From Patescibacteria group bacterium (GTDB lineage Bacteria; Patescibacteriota; SICC01), in NCBI GenBank assembly GCA_009694835.1, contig SICC01000008.1:1-32066 (forward strand): a stretch of DNA of 32,066 bases, in the 5' to 3' direction. Below, piece after piece: positions 1 to 6,173 of the stretch. A model generated the notes under the pieces. It was not told the DNA's origin. It worked only from the letters and a program-made list of their open reading frames with translations, and ran no database searches. Both the position numbers and the translations under genes were made by a program. Within the stretch, counting starts at the first letter, position 1, and each line of letters starts with the position of its first letter.

Positions 1-60
1 GATCAAGTCCGGGGTCGTAACCCTGCGCTCGGCCTTCGGCCGTGCTCGGGCGTTGGGCCT

Positions 61-81
61 GGGAATGCCGCTGGCATTCCC
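61..81. repeat. Perfect hairpin GGGAATGCC-GCT-GGCATTCCC
   Basis: Nine-base-pair perfect inverted repeat with a 3-nt loop. It lies 3' of the tRNA-Ser gene on the minus strand, but no T tract follows in either direction, so it is not a classical intrinsic terminator. A further hairpin (GGCC-TTC-GGCC) lies near 31-41. Confidence 0.6.
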
Positions 82-105
82 GTTCGAATCTTGCTCTCTT
101 CACCA
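82..105 (+). pseudogene. Isolated tRNA 3'-end-like fragment
   Basis: The plus strand reads GTTCGAATC, then TTGCTCTCTTC, then ACCA. This matches a tRNA from position 53 to the CCA tail (T-loop consensus, T-stem 3' side, acceptor 3' side, A73, CCA). The 5' side of the T stem (GCAAG) is absent: the bases before it belong to a separate hairpin (61-81). No complete tRNA can be folded. It could be a decayed tRNA or a tRNA-derived attachment-site remnant, or simply chance. Confidence 0.4.
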
Positions 106-116
106 GGCTGTCGTGC

Positions 117-131
117 CCGACCTACGGTCGG
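117..131 (-). terminator. Hairpin CCGACC-TAC-GGTCGG just 3' of tRNA-Ser
   Basis: Six-base-pair perfect stem with a 3-nt loop, beginning 12 nt after the encoded CCA of the minus-strand tRNA. It has no following U tract, so a role in tRNA 3'-end formation or termination is only inferred from position. Confidence 0.3.
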
Positions 132-142
132 ACTCGCCTGCC

Positions 143-232
143 TGGCGGAGAGGGAGGGATTCGAACCCCCGAGACCCTTGCGGGCCTTCCGGTTTTCAAG
201 ACCGGTGCATTCGACCGCTCTGCCACCTCTCC
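143..232 (-). tRNA. tRNA-Ser (anticodon UGA), CCA encoded
   Basis: Read on the minus strand this folds as a class II tRNA. The acceptor stem is GGAGAGG/CCTCTCC, the anticodon stem CCGGT/ACCGG carries the loop CTTGAAA (anticodon TGA, serine UCA codons), a long variable arm follows (AGGCCCGCAAGGGTCT), and the T arm contains GTTCGAATC. The discriminator is G73, usual for serine tRNAs, and CCA is encoded at 143-145. Base pairing is complete, so the gene looks functional. No strong promoter was recognised upstream. Confidence 0.97.
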
Positions 233-315
233 GTATACCTAGCGTACCGCGGTAGCCAGTAATATTCATATGCTTTAATAGGTTGCTCGCTAAAAAAGGT
301 GGTTTACCTCGACCC

Positions 316-344
316 TTGCCAAAAACGTTTAAATATGGTATATT
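316..344 (+). promoter_or_regulatory. Sigma-70-type promoter for the pilin-like gene
   Basis: TTGCCA (316-321), a 17-nt spacer, and TATATT (339-344). It is followed by a short AT-rich leader with an AAGGA Shine-Dalgarno-like motif (357-361) before the ATG at 376. This is one of the few genes here with a classical 5' UTR. Confidence 0.6.
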
Positions 345-375
345 TCTGTAATTTCTAAGGAAATAAAAACCAGCA

Positions 376-1302
376 ATGGACAAACTCTTACAGTGGTATA
401 ACCGCCTTCCGGCCCGAAATCTGATCGTCGCTGGCGTGGCTGCAATCGGCGTCTTCGCCGCCTTCCAGGCATTTGCCTCGGGTGGTGAATATAAGGCCGG
501 GCCGGGCACCGACGAAACCAGTCCGACTGTCTGGTCGGTTCCTGGACGCTACTTCCTGAGCTGTAAGTCAACGACCGGCGGTGACGATTGTCTCTTCCCA
601 AAGAACGCCAACACTGACGTCTACGCTAAATCGAACTATACCGTCACCTACCGAACCATCAACCTTCCGGCTGGGGCCTACGCTATGAAAATTAACTATG
701 CCAACGTTGGTAAGTCAGTTCCGACCAATTATTCCTACGCCGTAAAAATCAAAGTAAATGGCCAGCCGATTTCTGCGGGTGAAGACGGTACGGTACTGTT
801 GCCAACCACCGGCAAACAGCCGTGGAAAGCCGACTTCCCGGTCACTCTGCCAGCCGGTGAAACGACTATCTCAATGGAATGGACCAACGACAATACCAGC
901 GATCCAGCGCATGAAACGAACTTCTCGGTCTCAAACGTCAGCCTAACCTCAAAGCAAGCCACTGAAGCCGTCGCCAAACGGGACGATCAACGCCGTAACG
1001 ACTTGAACCAATACCGCAGCTCGCTGTCGAAGTACGTGGTCGCCAATAGTAAATACCCAGAACAAAATACTGCCCTTGGCATGACCCCATCAAGTGAACC
1101 GTTTGCCGCTCTGAAAGGTAAATTCATGACGACCTTTCTGACCGATCCAACCAAGAACCAAGCGTACTACTACATCAGCAACGGAAGCCGCTACGGTATC
1201 TGTGCTGACTTGGAAAGTGAGCAAGGAACCCGCTACGAAGTCGGGCCGTCTGGCAGCCGTCAGACCAAGGGTTCGGCCAAAGAGTGCGCCCTGCTGAACT
1301 AA
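376..1302 (+). CDS. Membrane-anchored protein: jelly-roll-like domain plus pilin-like C-terminus
   Basis: A 308-aa exported protein. Residues 15-34 form a single N-terminal membrane segment (signal anchor) after a short cytoplasmic stretch. Residues about 50-195 are beta-rich and resemble carbohydrate-binding jelly-roll modules (YTVTYRTINLPAGAY, then a second strand set around LPAGETTISMEW). Residues about 203-308 resemble the soluble part of type II/IV pseudopilins: an amphipathic helix (RRNDLNQYRSSLSKYVV), a 'KYP' turn, then a small sheet with YYYISNGS. Cys276 and Cys304 could form the usual C-terminal pilin disulfide; Cys63 and Cys72 may form another. A pilin normally has its hydrophobic helix directly before the RxxDL helix; here a jelly-roll separates them. 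Carbohydrate binding or pilus assembly is inference only. The start is supported by an SD-like motif and a promoter. A GTCAT-type repeat begins 3 nt after the stop. Confidence 0.75.
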   Translation: MDKLLQWYNRLPARNLIVAGVAAIGVFAAFQAFASGGEYKAGPGTDETSPTVWSVPGRYFLSCKSTTGGDDCLFPKNANTDVYAKSNYTVTYRTINLPAGAYAMKINYANVGKSVPTNYSYAVKIKVNGQPISAGEDGTVLLPTTGKQPWKADFPVTLPAGETTISMEWTNDNTSDPAHETNFSVSNVSLTSKQATEAVAKRDDQRRNDLNQYRSSLSKYVVANSKYPEQNTALGMTPSSEPFAALKGKFMTTFLTDPTKNQAYYYISNGSRYGICADLESEQGTRYEVGPSGSRQTKGSAKECALLN

Positions 1303-1305
1303 TAT

Positions 1306-1357
1306 GTCATCCCGACGCACGTCGGGATCCGGGATTCCGGCGTGCGTCGGGAATGAC
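1306..1357. repeat. GTCAT...GAATGAC imperfect inverted repeat (REP/MITE-like)
   Basis: GTCATCCCGACGCAC at the left end pairs with GTGCGTCGGGAATGAC at the right end with one extra base, and an inner palindrome (CCGACG/CGTCGG) lies within. It starts 3 nt after the stop of the pilin-like gene. The same termini recur at 2181-2248, so this is a dispersed family. It may act as a 3'-end structure. Confidence 0.75.
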
Positions 1358-1370
1358 GGACTTTCTCACG

Positions 1371-1376
1371 TAAGAT
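1371..1376 (+). promoter_or_regulatory. -10 box 6 nt before the SDR start
   Basis: TAAGAT followed by 6 nt and a GTG start. The spacing predicts transcription starting at or next to the initiation codon (leaderless). No convincing -35 is seen. Confidence 0.4.
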
Positions 1377-1382
1377 GAAACG

Positions 1383-2159
1383 GTGAGTGCGAAGCCTCAA
1401 ACTGCGTTAATCACCGGTGCCACGAGTGGTATTGGTCTTGAACTAGCCAAGTTGTTCGCTCGTGATGGTTACTCTTTGGTATTGGTCGCCCGAGACCGGA
1501 ATGACTTATCGACCGTATCGGCAGAAATCGAGCAGGAGCATAACGTGCCGGTCTTGACGATTCCAGCCGATCTCTCGAAACCCGAATCCGTTAAGAAAAT
1601 TACAAACATTCTCGCCAAACAAAAACTTCAGCCCGATGTGTTGATCAACAATGCTGGTTACGGGTTACTAGACTCCTTCACAGAATCTGACGAAACCGCC
1701 CAGCAGAACATGATGCGGGTGAATATGGATGCCGTCGTCAGACTAACTCGCGCGTTGCTGCCAGGGATGGTAAAGCGAAAGCGCGGTCGAATTTTAAATG
1801 TGGCTTCGATTGCCGCCTATTTACCTGGACCGAATATGGCCGTCTACTATGCCAGCAAGGCGTTCGTCTCGTCGTTTTCAGGAGCTCTCGCGGATGAATT
1901 ACGCAGCACCGGCATCACCGTTACAGCGTTGTGTCCTGGACCAACCCGGACCGGGTTTGAATTCCGAGCCTCGGTCACTGGTACCCCGCTTTTCCGTAAC
2001 GCCGCCAGCGCGGAGAGCGTAGCGAAAGCTGGCTACCGCGGATTGCTCAAAGGAAAACGAGTGGTGATTCCGGGGTTCGTAAACAAACTGTTTGTGCTGG
2101 GGACGCGATTAGTACCGAGTCGGCTGGCCGCCCGGTTTGCGCATCGGTCGCAACGATAA
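1383..2159 (+). CDS. Short-chain dehydrogenase/reductase (SDR)
   Basis: A 258-aa classical SDR, the family's usual length. The Rossmann nucleotide-binding motif TGATSGIG is at residues 11-18, the structural NNAG motif at 89-92, and the catalytic set is Asn114, Ser142, Tyr155 and Lys159 (YxxxK). Arg37 after strand beta-2 would favour NADP(H), by family rule. The protein resembles the DltE/YqjQ-like group of cytosolic oxidoreductases; the substrate cannot be read from sequence. The start is GTG, 6 nt after TAAGAT and with no Shine-Dalgarno, fitting the leaderless pattern seen elsewhere in the window. The C-terminus is basic (RFAHRSQR). A GTCAT-type repeat follows 21 nt after the stop. Confidence 0.9.
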   Translation: MSAKPQTALITGATSGIGLELAKLFARDGYSLVLVARDRNDLSTVSAEIEQEHNVPVLTIPADLSKPESVKKITNILAKQKLQPDVLINNAGYGLLDSFTESDETAQQNMMRVNMDAVVRLTRALLPGMVKRKRGRILNVASIAAYLPGPNMAVYYASKAFVSSFSGALADELRSTGITVTALCPGPTRTGFEFRASVTGTPLFRNAASAESVAKAGYRGLLKGKRVVIPGFVNKLFVLGTRLVPSRLAARFAHRSQR

Positions 2160-2180
2160 ATCTTAAGATGACACATAACC

Positions 2181-2248
2181 GTCATCCTCGGGCTTGACCC
2201 GAGGATCAGTCTCGGGGTGTAACTGATTCCCGCCTTCGCGGGAATGAC
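2181..2248. repeat. Second GTCAT...GAATGAC inverted-repeat element
   Basis: Outer ends GTCATCC and GGAATGAC match those of the 1306-1357 element. It contains two strong internal hairpins, CCTCGGG-CTTGA-CCCGAGG and TTCCCGC-CTT-CGCGGGAA. It sits between convergent genes and ends 1 nt beyond the stop codon of the minus-strand 48-aa gene, where it could serve as a bidirectional 3'-end structure. Confidence 0.8.
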
Positions 2249-2249
2249 G

Positions 2250-2396
2250 CTACTCTGTGTGTTGCTTGATCTTGTGAACGGCGAGCTGAATCAACTCGTC
2301 TTCAGTGTGATCCGAAGTCGTCGGGTCTTGGTTGAATTGAGACAGCTTCTGAATGGCTTCTTCAATCGGATCGTATTCTTTGACGACAAAATTCAT
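2250..2396 (-). CDS. Small acidic protein, 48 aa, unknown
   Basis: This ORF is too short for the supplied track. It reads MNFVVKEYDPIEEAIQKL and ends HKIKQHTE before TAG. Its ATG overlaps the stop of the upstream 126-aa gene as ATGA (2393-2396), the signature of translational coupling, and this is the main reason to believe it is real. The product is acidic and predicted mostly helical with no membrane segment. I do not recognise the family. Co-translation with the basic 126-aa protein suggests the two act together or bind each other, which is inference. The stop abuts the 2181-2248 inverted repeat. Confidence 0.7.
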   Translation of the reverse strand: MNFVVKEYDPIEEAIQKLSQFNQDPTTSDHTEDELIQLAVHKIKQHTE

Positions 2397-2773
2397 AGCT
2401 GACCACCTTCCTGCATGGCCAATCCGTTTTCAATCCGATAGATCAACACTTGGGAAAGCGTGTGCTTCAAGCCATCGCGGTCACGAACATTCGTCGAGTT
2501 GAGAATATCTTCCAGGCGCAGAAAATTCTTGCCGTACCGATCACGCAGGGTTTTGTTCTGCTGGTTGAGGTTCAGTTCAAGTAACTGCTGGTACGGCACG
2601 TCAGTCAGCCGTTGCCAGGCTTCATCACCCACGAACTTCCGCAGGCGCGGATAGGTCTGATAGGCCGCCTGCAGCTCATCGGTGAGCTTCAGAACTTCGA
2701 GCAGCTGCCCTTGTACGTACTTCGATGAAATACGAAATAACGGGCGCACTTTTTTTCGGACGTCCTTCTTCAT
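2393..2773 (-). CDS. Conserved-looking hypothetical protein, 126 aa
   Basis: The track extends this ORF to 3022, through the divergent promoter and into the phosphomannomutase gene. The first sensible start is ATG at 2773 (MKKDVRKKVRPLFRISSKYV), downstream of a TTGACA promoter. The product has a basic N-terminus and a helical body (LLEVLKLTDELQAAY, DEAWQRLTDV, LQQLLELN-like stretches), with no membrane segment or recognised catalytic motif. It is first in a two-gene operon with the 48-aa ORF (ATGA overlap). The leader carries three hairpins and an AGGAGG sequence 30 nt before the ATG. I do not recognise the family; a toxin-antitoxin or nucleic-acid-binding role is possible but unsupported. 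Confidence 0.75.
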   Translation of the reverse strand: MKKDVRKKVRPLFRISSKYVQGQLLEVLKLTDELQAAYQTYPRLRKFVGDEAWQRLTDVPYQQLLELNLNQQNKTLRDRYGKNFLRLEDILNSTNVRDRDGLKHTLSQVLIYRIENGLAMQEGGQL

Positions 2774-2843
2774 AGTCTTGTCTCGAGCGTAGTCGAGAGA
2801 TGGCCTCCTGGCCGGGTTTTTAGAGTACCGGCTAAACCGGTAG
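2774..2843 (-). promoter_or_regulatory. Structured 5' leader of the 126/48-aa operon
   Basis: In the predicted ~70-nt leader, three hairpins are visible on the minus strand: TACCGG-TTTAG-CCGGTA (2842-2826), GGCC-AGGA-GGCC (2813-2802), and TCTCGA-CTACGC-TCGAGA (2798-2781). The consensus AGGAGG (2809-2804) spans the loop and 3' arm of the second hairpin. It is 30 nt from the ATG, but only about 12 nt away if the third hairpin folds. Confidence 0.5.
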
Positions 2844-2849
2844 CCTGCC

Positions 2850-2878
2850 ACCCTATCGCATAAATTTGCCTCTGTCAA
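2850..2878 (-). promoter_or_regulatory. Consensus-like promoter for the 126/48-aa operon
   Basis: On the minus strand: perfect TTGACA (2878-2873), a 17-nt spacer, and TAGGGT (2855-2850). The predicted start is near 2843. It diverges from the phosphomannomutase promoter 28 nt away. Confidence 0.65.
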
Positions 2879-2902
2879 GGGCTTATTTGGCCTTATGCAG
2901 CC

Positions 2903-2911
2903 TGGTACAAT
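2903..2911 (+). promoter_or_regulatory. Extended -10 promoter, leaderless manB-type gene
   Basis: TGG-TACAAT, an extended -10 (TGn) box, ends 6 nt before the ATG at 2918. The predicted transcription start coincides with the initiation codon. Confidence 0.6.
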
Positions 2912-2917
2912 CGGTTC

Positions 2918-4249
2918 ATGACCATCAAACCAGACATCTTTCGTCGCTATGACATTCGAGGAGTCATCCCTGACGACCTCGATGAGGCCGGTGCCGAGAG
3001 AATCGGACAGGCCTTTGTCCAAGCACTGAGCCCTAAGGAAGTCATCGTTGGGCGCGACGTCCGGCTTACTGGTGAGGCTCTACAGAACGCGTTGGTTCGC
3101 GGACTAACCAGGGCTGGAGCAAGCGCTATCGAAATTGGCATCGTCTCGAGTGACGCCTTCTACTTTGCCTGCGGTGAAAAGAAGTTGCCGGGATTGATGG
3201 TGACGGCCTCACACAATCCACCTGAATACAACGGCTTCAAGATGGTGCGGCAAATACCAGAACTACTGACAAGCGATGAACTGCAAAAAGCTACTGATCT
3301 CAATCCGCCAACAGATGCCACCACACCCGGTACCGTTTCGCATGAAGACGTGACCAACGCGTTTATTAAACGAATGCTTGAGATTGTTCCGCCCGATCGA
3401 ATCAAGCCGCTGAAGGTTGTGGTCGACACCAGTAACGGATCACAAGGCGCCTACTGGAAGAAACTCGAGAAGTATTTACCAATAACCTTAATCCCTCAGT
3501 TCTTTGAACCGGATGGGAATTTTCCAAACCACGAAAACGATGTGATTCAGGAAGCCGCCCAAGCTCCGCTGAGAGAACGGGTAGTTAAAGAAAAAGCTAA
3601 CTTGGGATTAATCTTTGATCCTGACGGCGACCGCTGTTTAGCCGTCGATGATCGCGGTAAGACGGTTCCTGGAGATTTCCTGACAGCCTTACTAGCGGAG
3701 ACCATGCTCAAACGACAACCGGGAAGCGCCATTGTCTACGACATTCGCGCCAGCGACGCAGTGCCTGACCATATCCGCCAAGCCGGGGGCAAGCCAATAC
3801 CGTGGAAAATTGGTCACGCTCTCATCAAACCGAAAATGGTTGAAGAAGATGCCGTCTTTGGTGGTGAAGTGTCCGGCCACTTCTACTTCAAAGATTTTTG
3901 GTTCGTCGATTGCGGATTATTAGCTGGATTAACCCTGCTTGAATACGTCAGTGAGCTCGACGCTCCACTCAGCACCAAGCTGGTCGATCTCCAAAAGAAG
4001 TACCACTTGAGCGGAGAAATTAACTCGGTAGTCGACAACCACGAGGCCGTGCTCGCCAAGATTAAAGAACAATATAATGATGGCGAACTCAGCGAATTAG
4101 ACGGCATCGACATACGCTACCCTGACTGGCACTTTGTCGTCCGCACCGGAGCTAACCCGCCTGGAATTTTGCGACTAACGCTCGAAGCCAACTCAAACGA
4201 GCTGATGGAAGCCAAGCGTGACGAGTTGTTGAAGTCGATTCGCTCGTAA
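2918..4249 (+). CDS. manB: Phosphomannomutase/phosphoglucomutase
   Basis: A 443-aa alpha-D-phosphohexomutase of the length typical for bacterial PMM/PGM. It interconverts hexose-6-phosphate and hexose-1-phosphate, feeding nucleotide-sugar synthesis in the cytosol. Visible landmarks: the N-terminal FRRYDIRG motif; the phosphoserine loop TASHNP with Ser98; the metal-binding loop DPDGDR starting at Asp234; the sugar-specificity loop GEVSGH at about 316-321; and a C-terminal phosphate-binding RTGANPP. The GEVSGH loop suits dual mannose/glucose use. Glucose-1-phosphate would be the substrate for RmlA encoded at 24898-25632, which links it to the polysaccharide region; this link is inferred. Transcription is probably leaderless from TACAAT. 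The gene symbol is assigned by family and substrate preference is not certain. Confidence 0.93.
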   Translation: MTIKPDIFRRYDIRGVIPDDLDEAGAERIGQAFVQALSPKEVIVGRDVRLTGEALQNALVRGLTRAGASAIEIGIVSSDAFYFACGEKKLPGLMVTASHNPPEYNGFKMVRQIPELLTSDELQKATDLNPPTDATTPGTVSHEDVTNAFIKRMLEIVPPDRIKPLKVVVDTSNGSQGAYWKKLEKYLPITLIPQFFEPDGNFPNHENDVIQEAAQAPLRERVVKEKANLGLIFDPDGDRCLAVDDRGKTVPGDFLTALLAETMLKRQPGSAIVYDIRASDAVPDHIRQAGGKPIPWKIGHALIKPKMVEEDAVFGGEVSGHFYFKDFWFVDCGLLAGLTLLEYVSELDAPLSTKLVDLQKKYHLSGEINSVVDNHEAVLAKIKEQYNDGELSELDGIDIRYPDWHFVVRTGANPPGILRLTLEANSNELMEAKRDELLKSIRS

Positions 4250-4262
4250 GACAGATACCCTG

Positions 4263-4290
4263 GTGACAGCGCAAATGAAAACGGTACACT
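4263..4290 (+). promoter_or_regulatory. Promoter for the GH15 gene
   Basis: GTGACA (4263-4268), 16-nt spacer, TACACT (4285-4290), then 8 nt to the ATG at 4299. The GTG the ORF track uses as start is therefore probably the first three bases of the -35 element. Confidence 0.6.
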
Positions 4291-4298
4291 GTTCCGGT

Positions 4299-6173
4299 AT
4301 GGCAAAAACCCAGACCACGGCCGGCCTCGACTACGGCATCATCGGCAACTGCGAAACCGCGGCACTCGTCAGTAAAGATGCGAGTATTGATTGGTTCTGT
4401 TTTCCGCGGTTCGACTCACCATCCGCTTTCGGTAAACTCCTCGATACCAAGGTTGGTGGGTTCTTCAGTTTACGGCCAATCGGCAAGAAGTTTTGGTCCA
4501 AACAAGAGTACGTCGAAGACACCAACGTCCTGAAGACAACCTTCGTTTCGGACGAAGCCGAAGTTGAAGTGGTCGACTTTATGCCGATTTTCTCCGAACC
4601 CTACCGGACCCGGCCGCTCCAGCGAATCTGTCGGACCGTTACGGTCATTCGTGGTACGGCCAACATCGAGATGATCATGGCTCCGGCCTTCGACTATGCC
4701 CGCGCCAACCCTAAATTCGAATTTCGGAACGGGGTGTGGTTAGCCCGTGGTGAAGGCCAAACCTTCATCCTTTCTGCCAGCGGAAAACTGGTCGATGCCT
4801 ACGACGAGAAAGCTGATCGTTTGGAAAAAACCTATAAGCTAAAGGAGGGTGAGCAAATCGACTTTGTACTCGGCTATCGCCGAAACCTGTTTGACGTCAC
4901 CCAGTTCGACGGCACCGTCGACAACGCCGACCTGCTGGCCAAGACCATTCACTTTTGGAAGCAGTGGCTCTGGAAACTTGAATACGACGGCCCCTACCTG
5001 AACGTGGTCAAGCGTTCGGCCTTGGTACTTAAACTACTGACCTTTGCACCGAGCGGTGCGGTGGTTGCAGCCGCCACGACGTCAATCCCAGAAGAAGTCG
5101 GGACACCACGAACGTGGGACTATCGTTATTGCTGGCTGCGCGATGCATCATTTACCGTCGATGCCCTCTTTAACGTCGGCCTCTACTCCGAAGCTTTAGC
5201 ATTCATGCACTGGGTGCGCGAAACCATTATGGATGCTGGACCGGAAATCCAAATCATGTACCGAGTGGACGGCACTGAGGAAATGACTGAGCTCAAGCTC
5301 GATCACCTAGCGGGCTATAAGAACAGTGTGCCAGTTCGAATTGGTAATCGGGCCGCTAACCAACTCCAACTCGATGCGTTTGGCGAAGTTATCGACGTGG
5401 CCGCAGTGGTCTTCGAGGAGAAACATTACCTCTCGCCCGACATGTGGCAGGTCATCCGTGATTTAGTCGAGGTGATCTGTAAGTTCTGGCGAGAACCGGA
5501 CAACGGCATCTGGGAACTCCACGATGAAAAGTTCAAGCTGAATTACACCTCATCCAAAGTGATGTCCTGGGTGGCCGTTGATCGTGGTGTCCGGTTGGCC
5601 AAGCGTATGAAAGACGATAATCGAATTAAACGCTGGACCACAATTCGAGAAGAAATTAAAGAAGACATCCTGACTCACGGTTGGAACAAAGAAAAGCAGT
5701 CATTCACCATTGCGTATGAAAAAGATGAAATGGATGCTTCTCTCCTTCATATGCCGTTGTTCGGATTCCTCGAGCCAAATGACCCGAAGATGAAGAAGAC
5801 GGTCAAACGGATTATCGAGGAACTGTCGCGCGGCGACTTCATTACTCGCTACAACATGCCGGACGACCAAGGCGAGACGAACAACGCCATGATTATTTGT
5901 AATCTGTGGTTAGCTCAAGTGCTGGCGTTACAAGGTAAGTATGATGACGCGCGGCGACGCTTCGAGAAAATTCTGGAACGCGGTAACCACGTGGACTTGT
6001 TTTCGGAAGATATCGATCCGAAGACAGGAGAGTTGACCGGAAACTTCCCACAGGCTTACACCCACATCGCCATCATCAACACAGCCATTCTGCTCAATAA
6101 GTCTACTAAGGGCTCGAAGAAGCCGAAAACCCAGCGCCCGACCGCCGCCAAGCGGACGAGCGCTAAGGCCTAA
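4299..6173 (+). CDS. Glycoside hydrolase family 15 protein (glucoamylase/trehalase-like)
   Basis: A 624-aa protein with the two-part layout of bacterial GH15 enzymes: an N-terminal beta-sandwich (GLDYGIIGNCETAALVS to about residue 255) and a C-terminal (alpha/alpha)6 barrel. Signature stretches are WDYRYCWLRDASF, GNRAANQLQLDAFGE and GIWELHDEKF. The likely catalytic acids are Glu406 (in GIWE) and Glu526 (in DDQGE). The family releases glucose from alpha-glucans or cleaves trehalose; the substrate cannot be settled here. There is no signal peptide, so it is probably cytosolic and may act on a storage glucan. The track start (GTG 4263) is rejected: it lies in a -35 box, and ATG 4299 gives the conserved N-terminus. 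The C-terminal tail is Lys/Arg/Thr-rich (KTQRPTAAKRTSAKA). The stop abuts that of convergent trpS with no gap. Confidence 0.92.
   Translation: MAKTQTTAGLDYGIIGNCETAALVSKDASIDWFCFPRFDSPSAFGKLLDTKVGGFFSLRPIGKKFWSKQEYVEDTNVLKTTFVSDEAEVEVVDFMPIFSEPYRTRPLQRICRTVTVIRGTANIEMIMAPAFDYARANPKFEFRNGVWLARGEGQTFILSASGKLVDAYDEKADRLEKTYKLKEGEQIDFVLGYRRNLFDVTQFDGTVDNADLLAKTIHFWKQWLWKLEYDGPYLNVVKRSALVLKLLTFAPSGAVVAAATTSIPEEVGTPRTWDYRYCWLRDASFTVDALFNVGLYSEALAFMHWVRETIMDAGPEIQIMYRVDGTEEMTELKLDHLAGYKNSVPVRIGNRAANQLQLDAFGEVIDVAAVVFEEKHYLSPDMWQVIRDLVEVICKFWREPDNGIWELHDEKFKLNYTSSKVMSWVAVDRGVRLAKRMKDDNRIKRWTTIREEIKEDILTHGWNKEKQSFTIAYEKDEMDASLLHMPLFGFLEPNDPKMKKTVKRIIEELSRGDFITRYNMPDDQGETNNAMIICNLWLAQVLALQGKYDDARRRFEKILERGNHVDLFSEDIDPKTGELTGNFPQAYTHIAIINTAILLNKSTKGSKKPKTQRPTAAKRTSAKA

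Noticed and set aside
3-509. 168-aa minus-strand ORF covering the tRNA and upstream region
   Set aside because: It runs through tRNA-Ser on the sense strand and has no protein-like composition or start signals; it is a shadow.
2774-3022. N-terminal extension of the 126-aa protein in the ORF track
   Set aside because: It would overlap the phosphomannomutase gene and both divergent promoters; ATG 2773 lies downstream of a TTGACA promoter.
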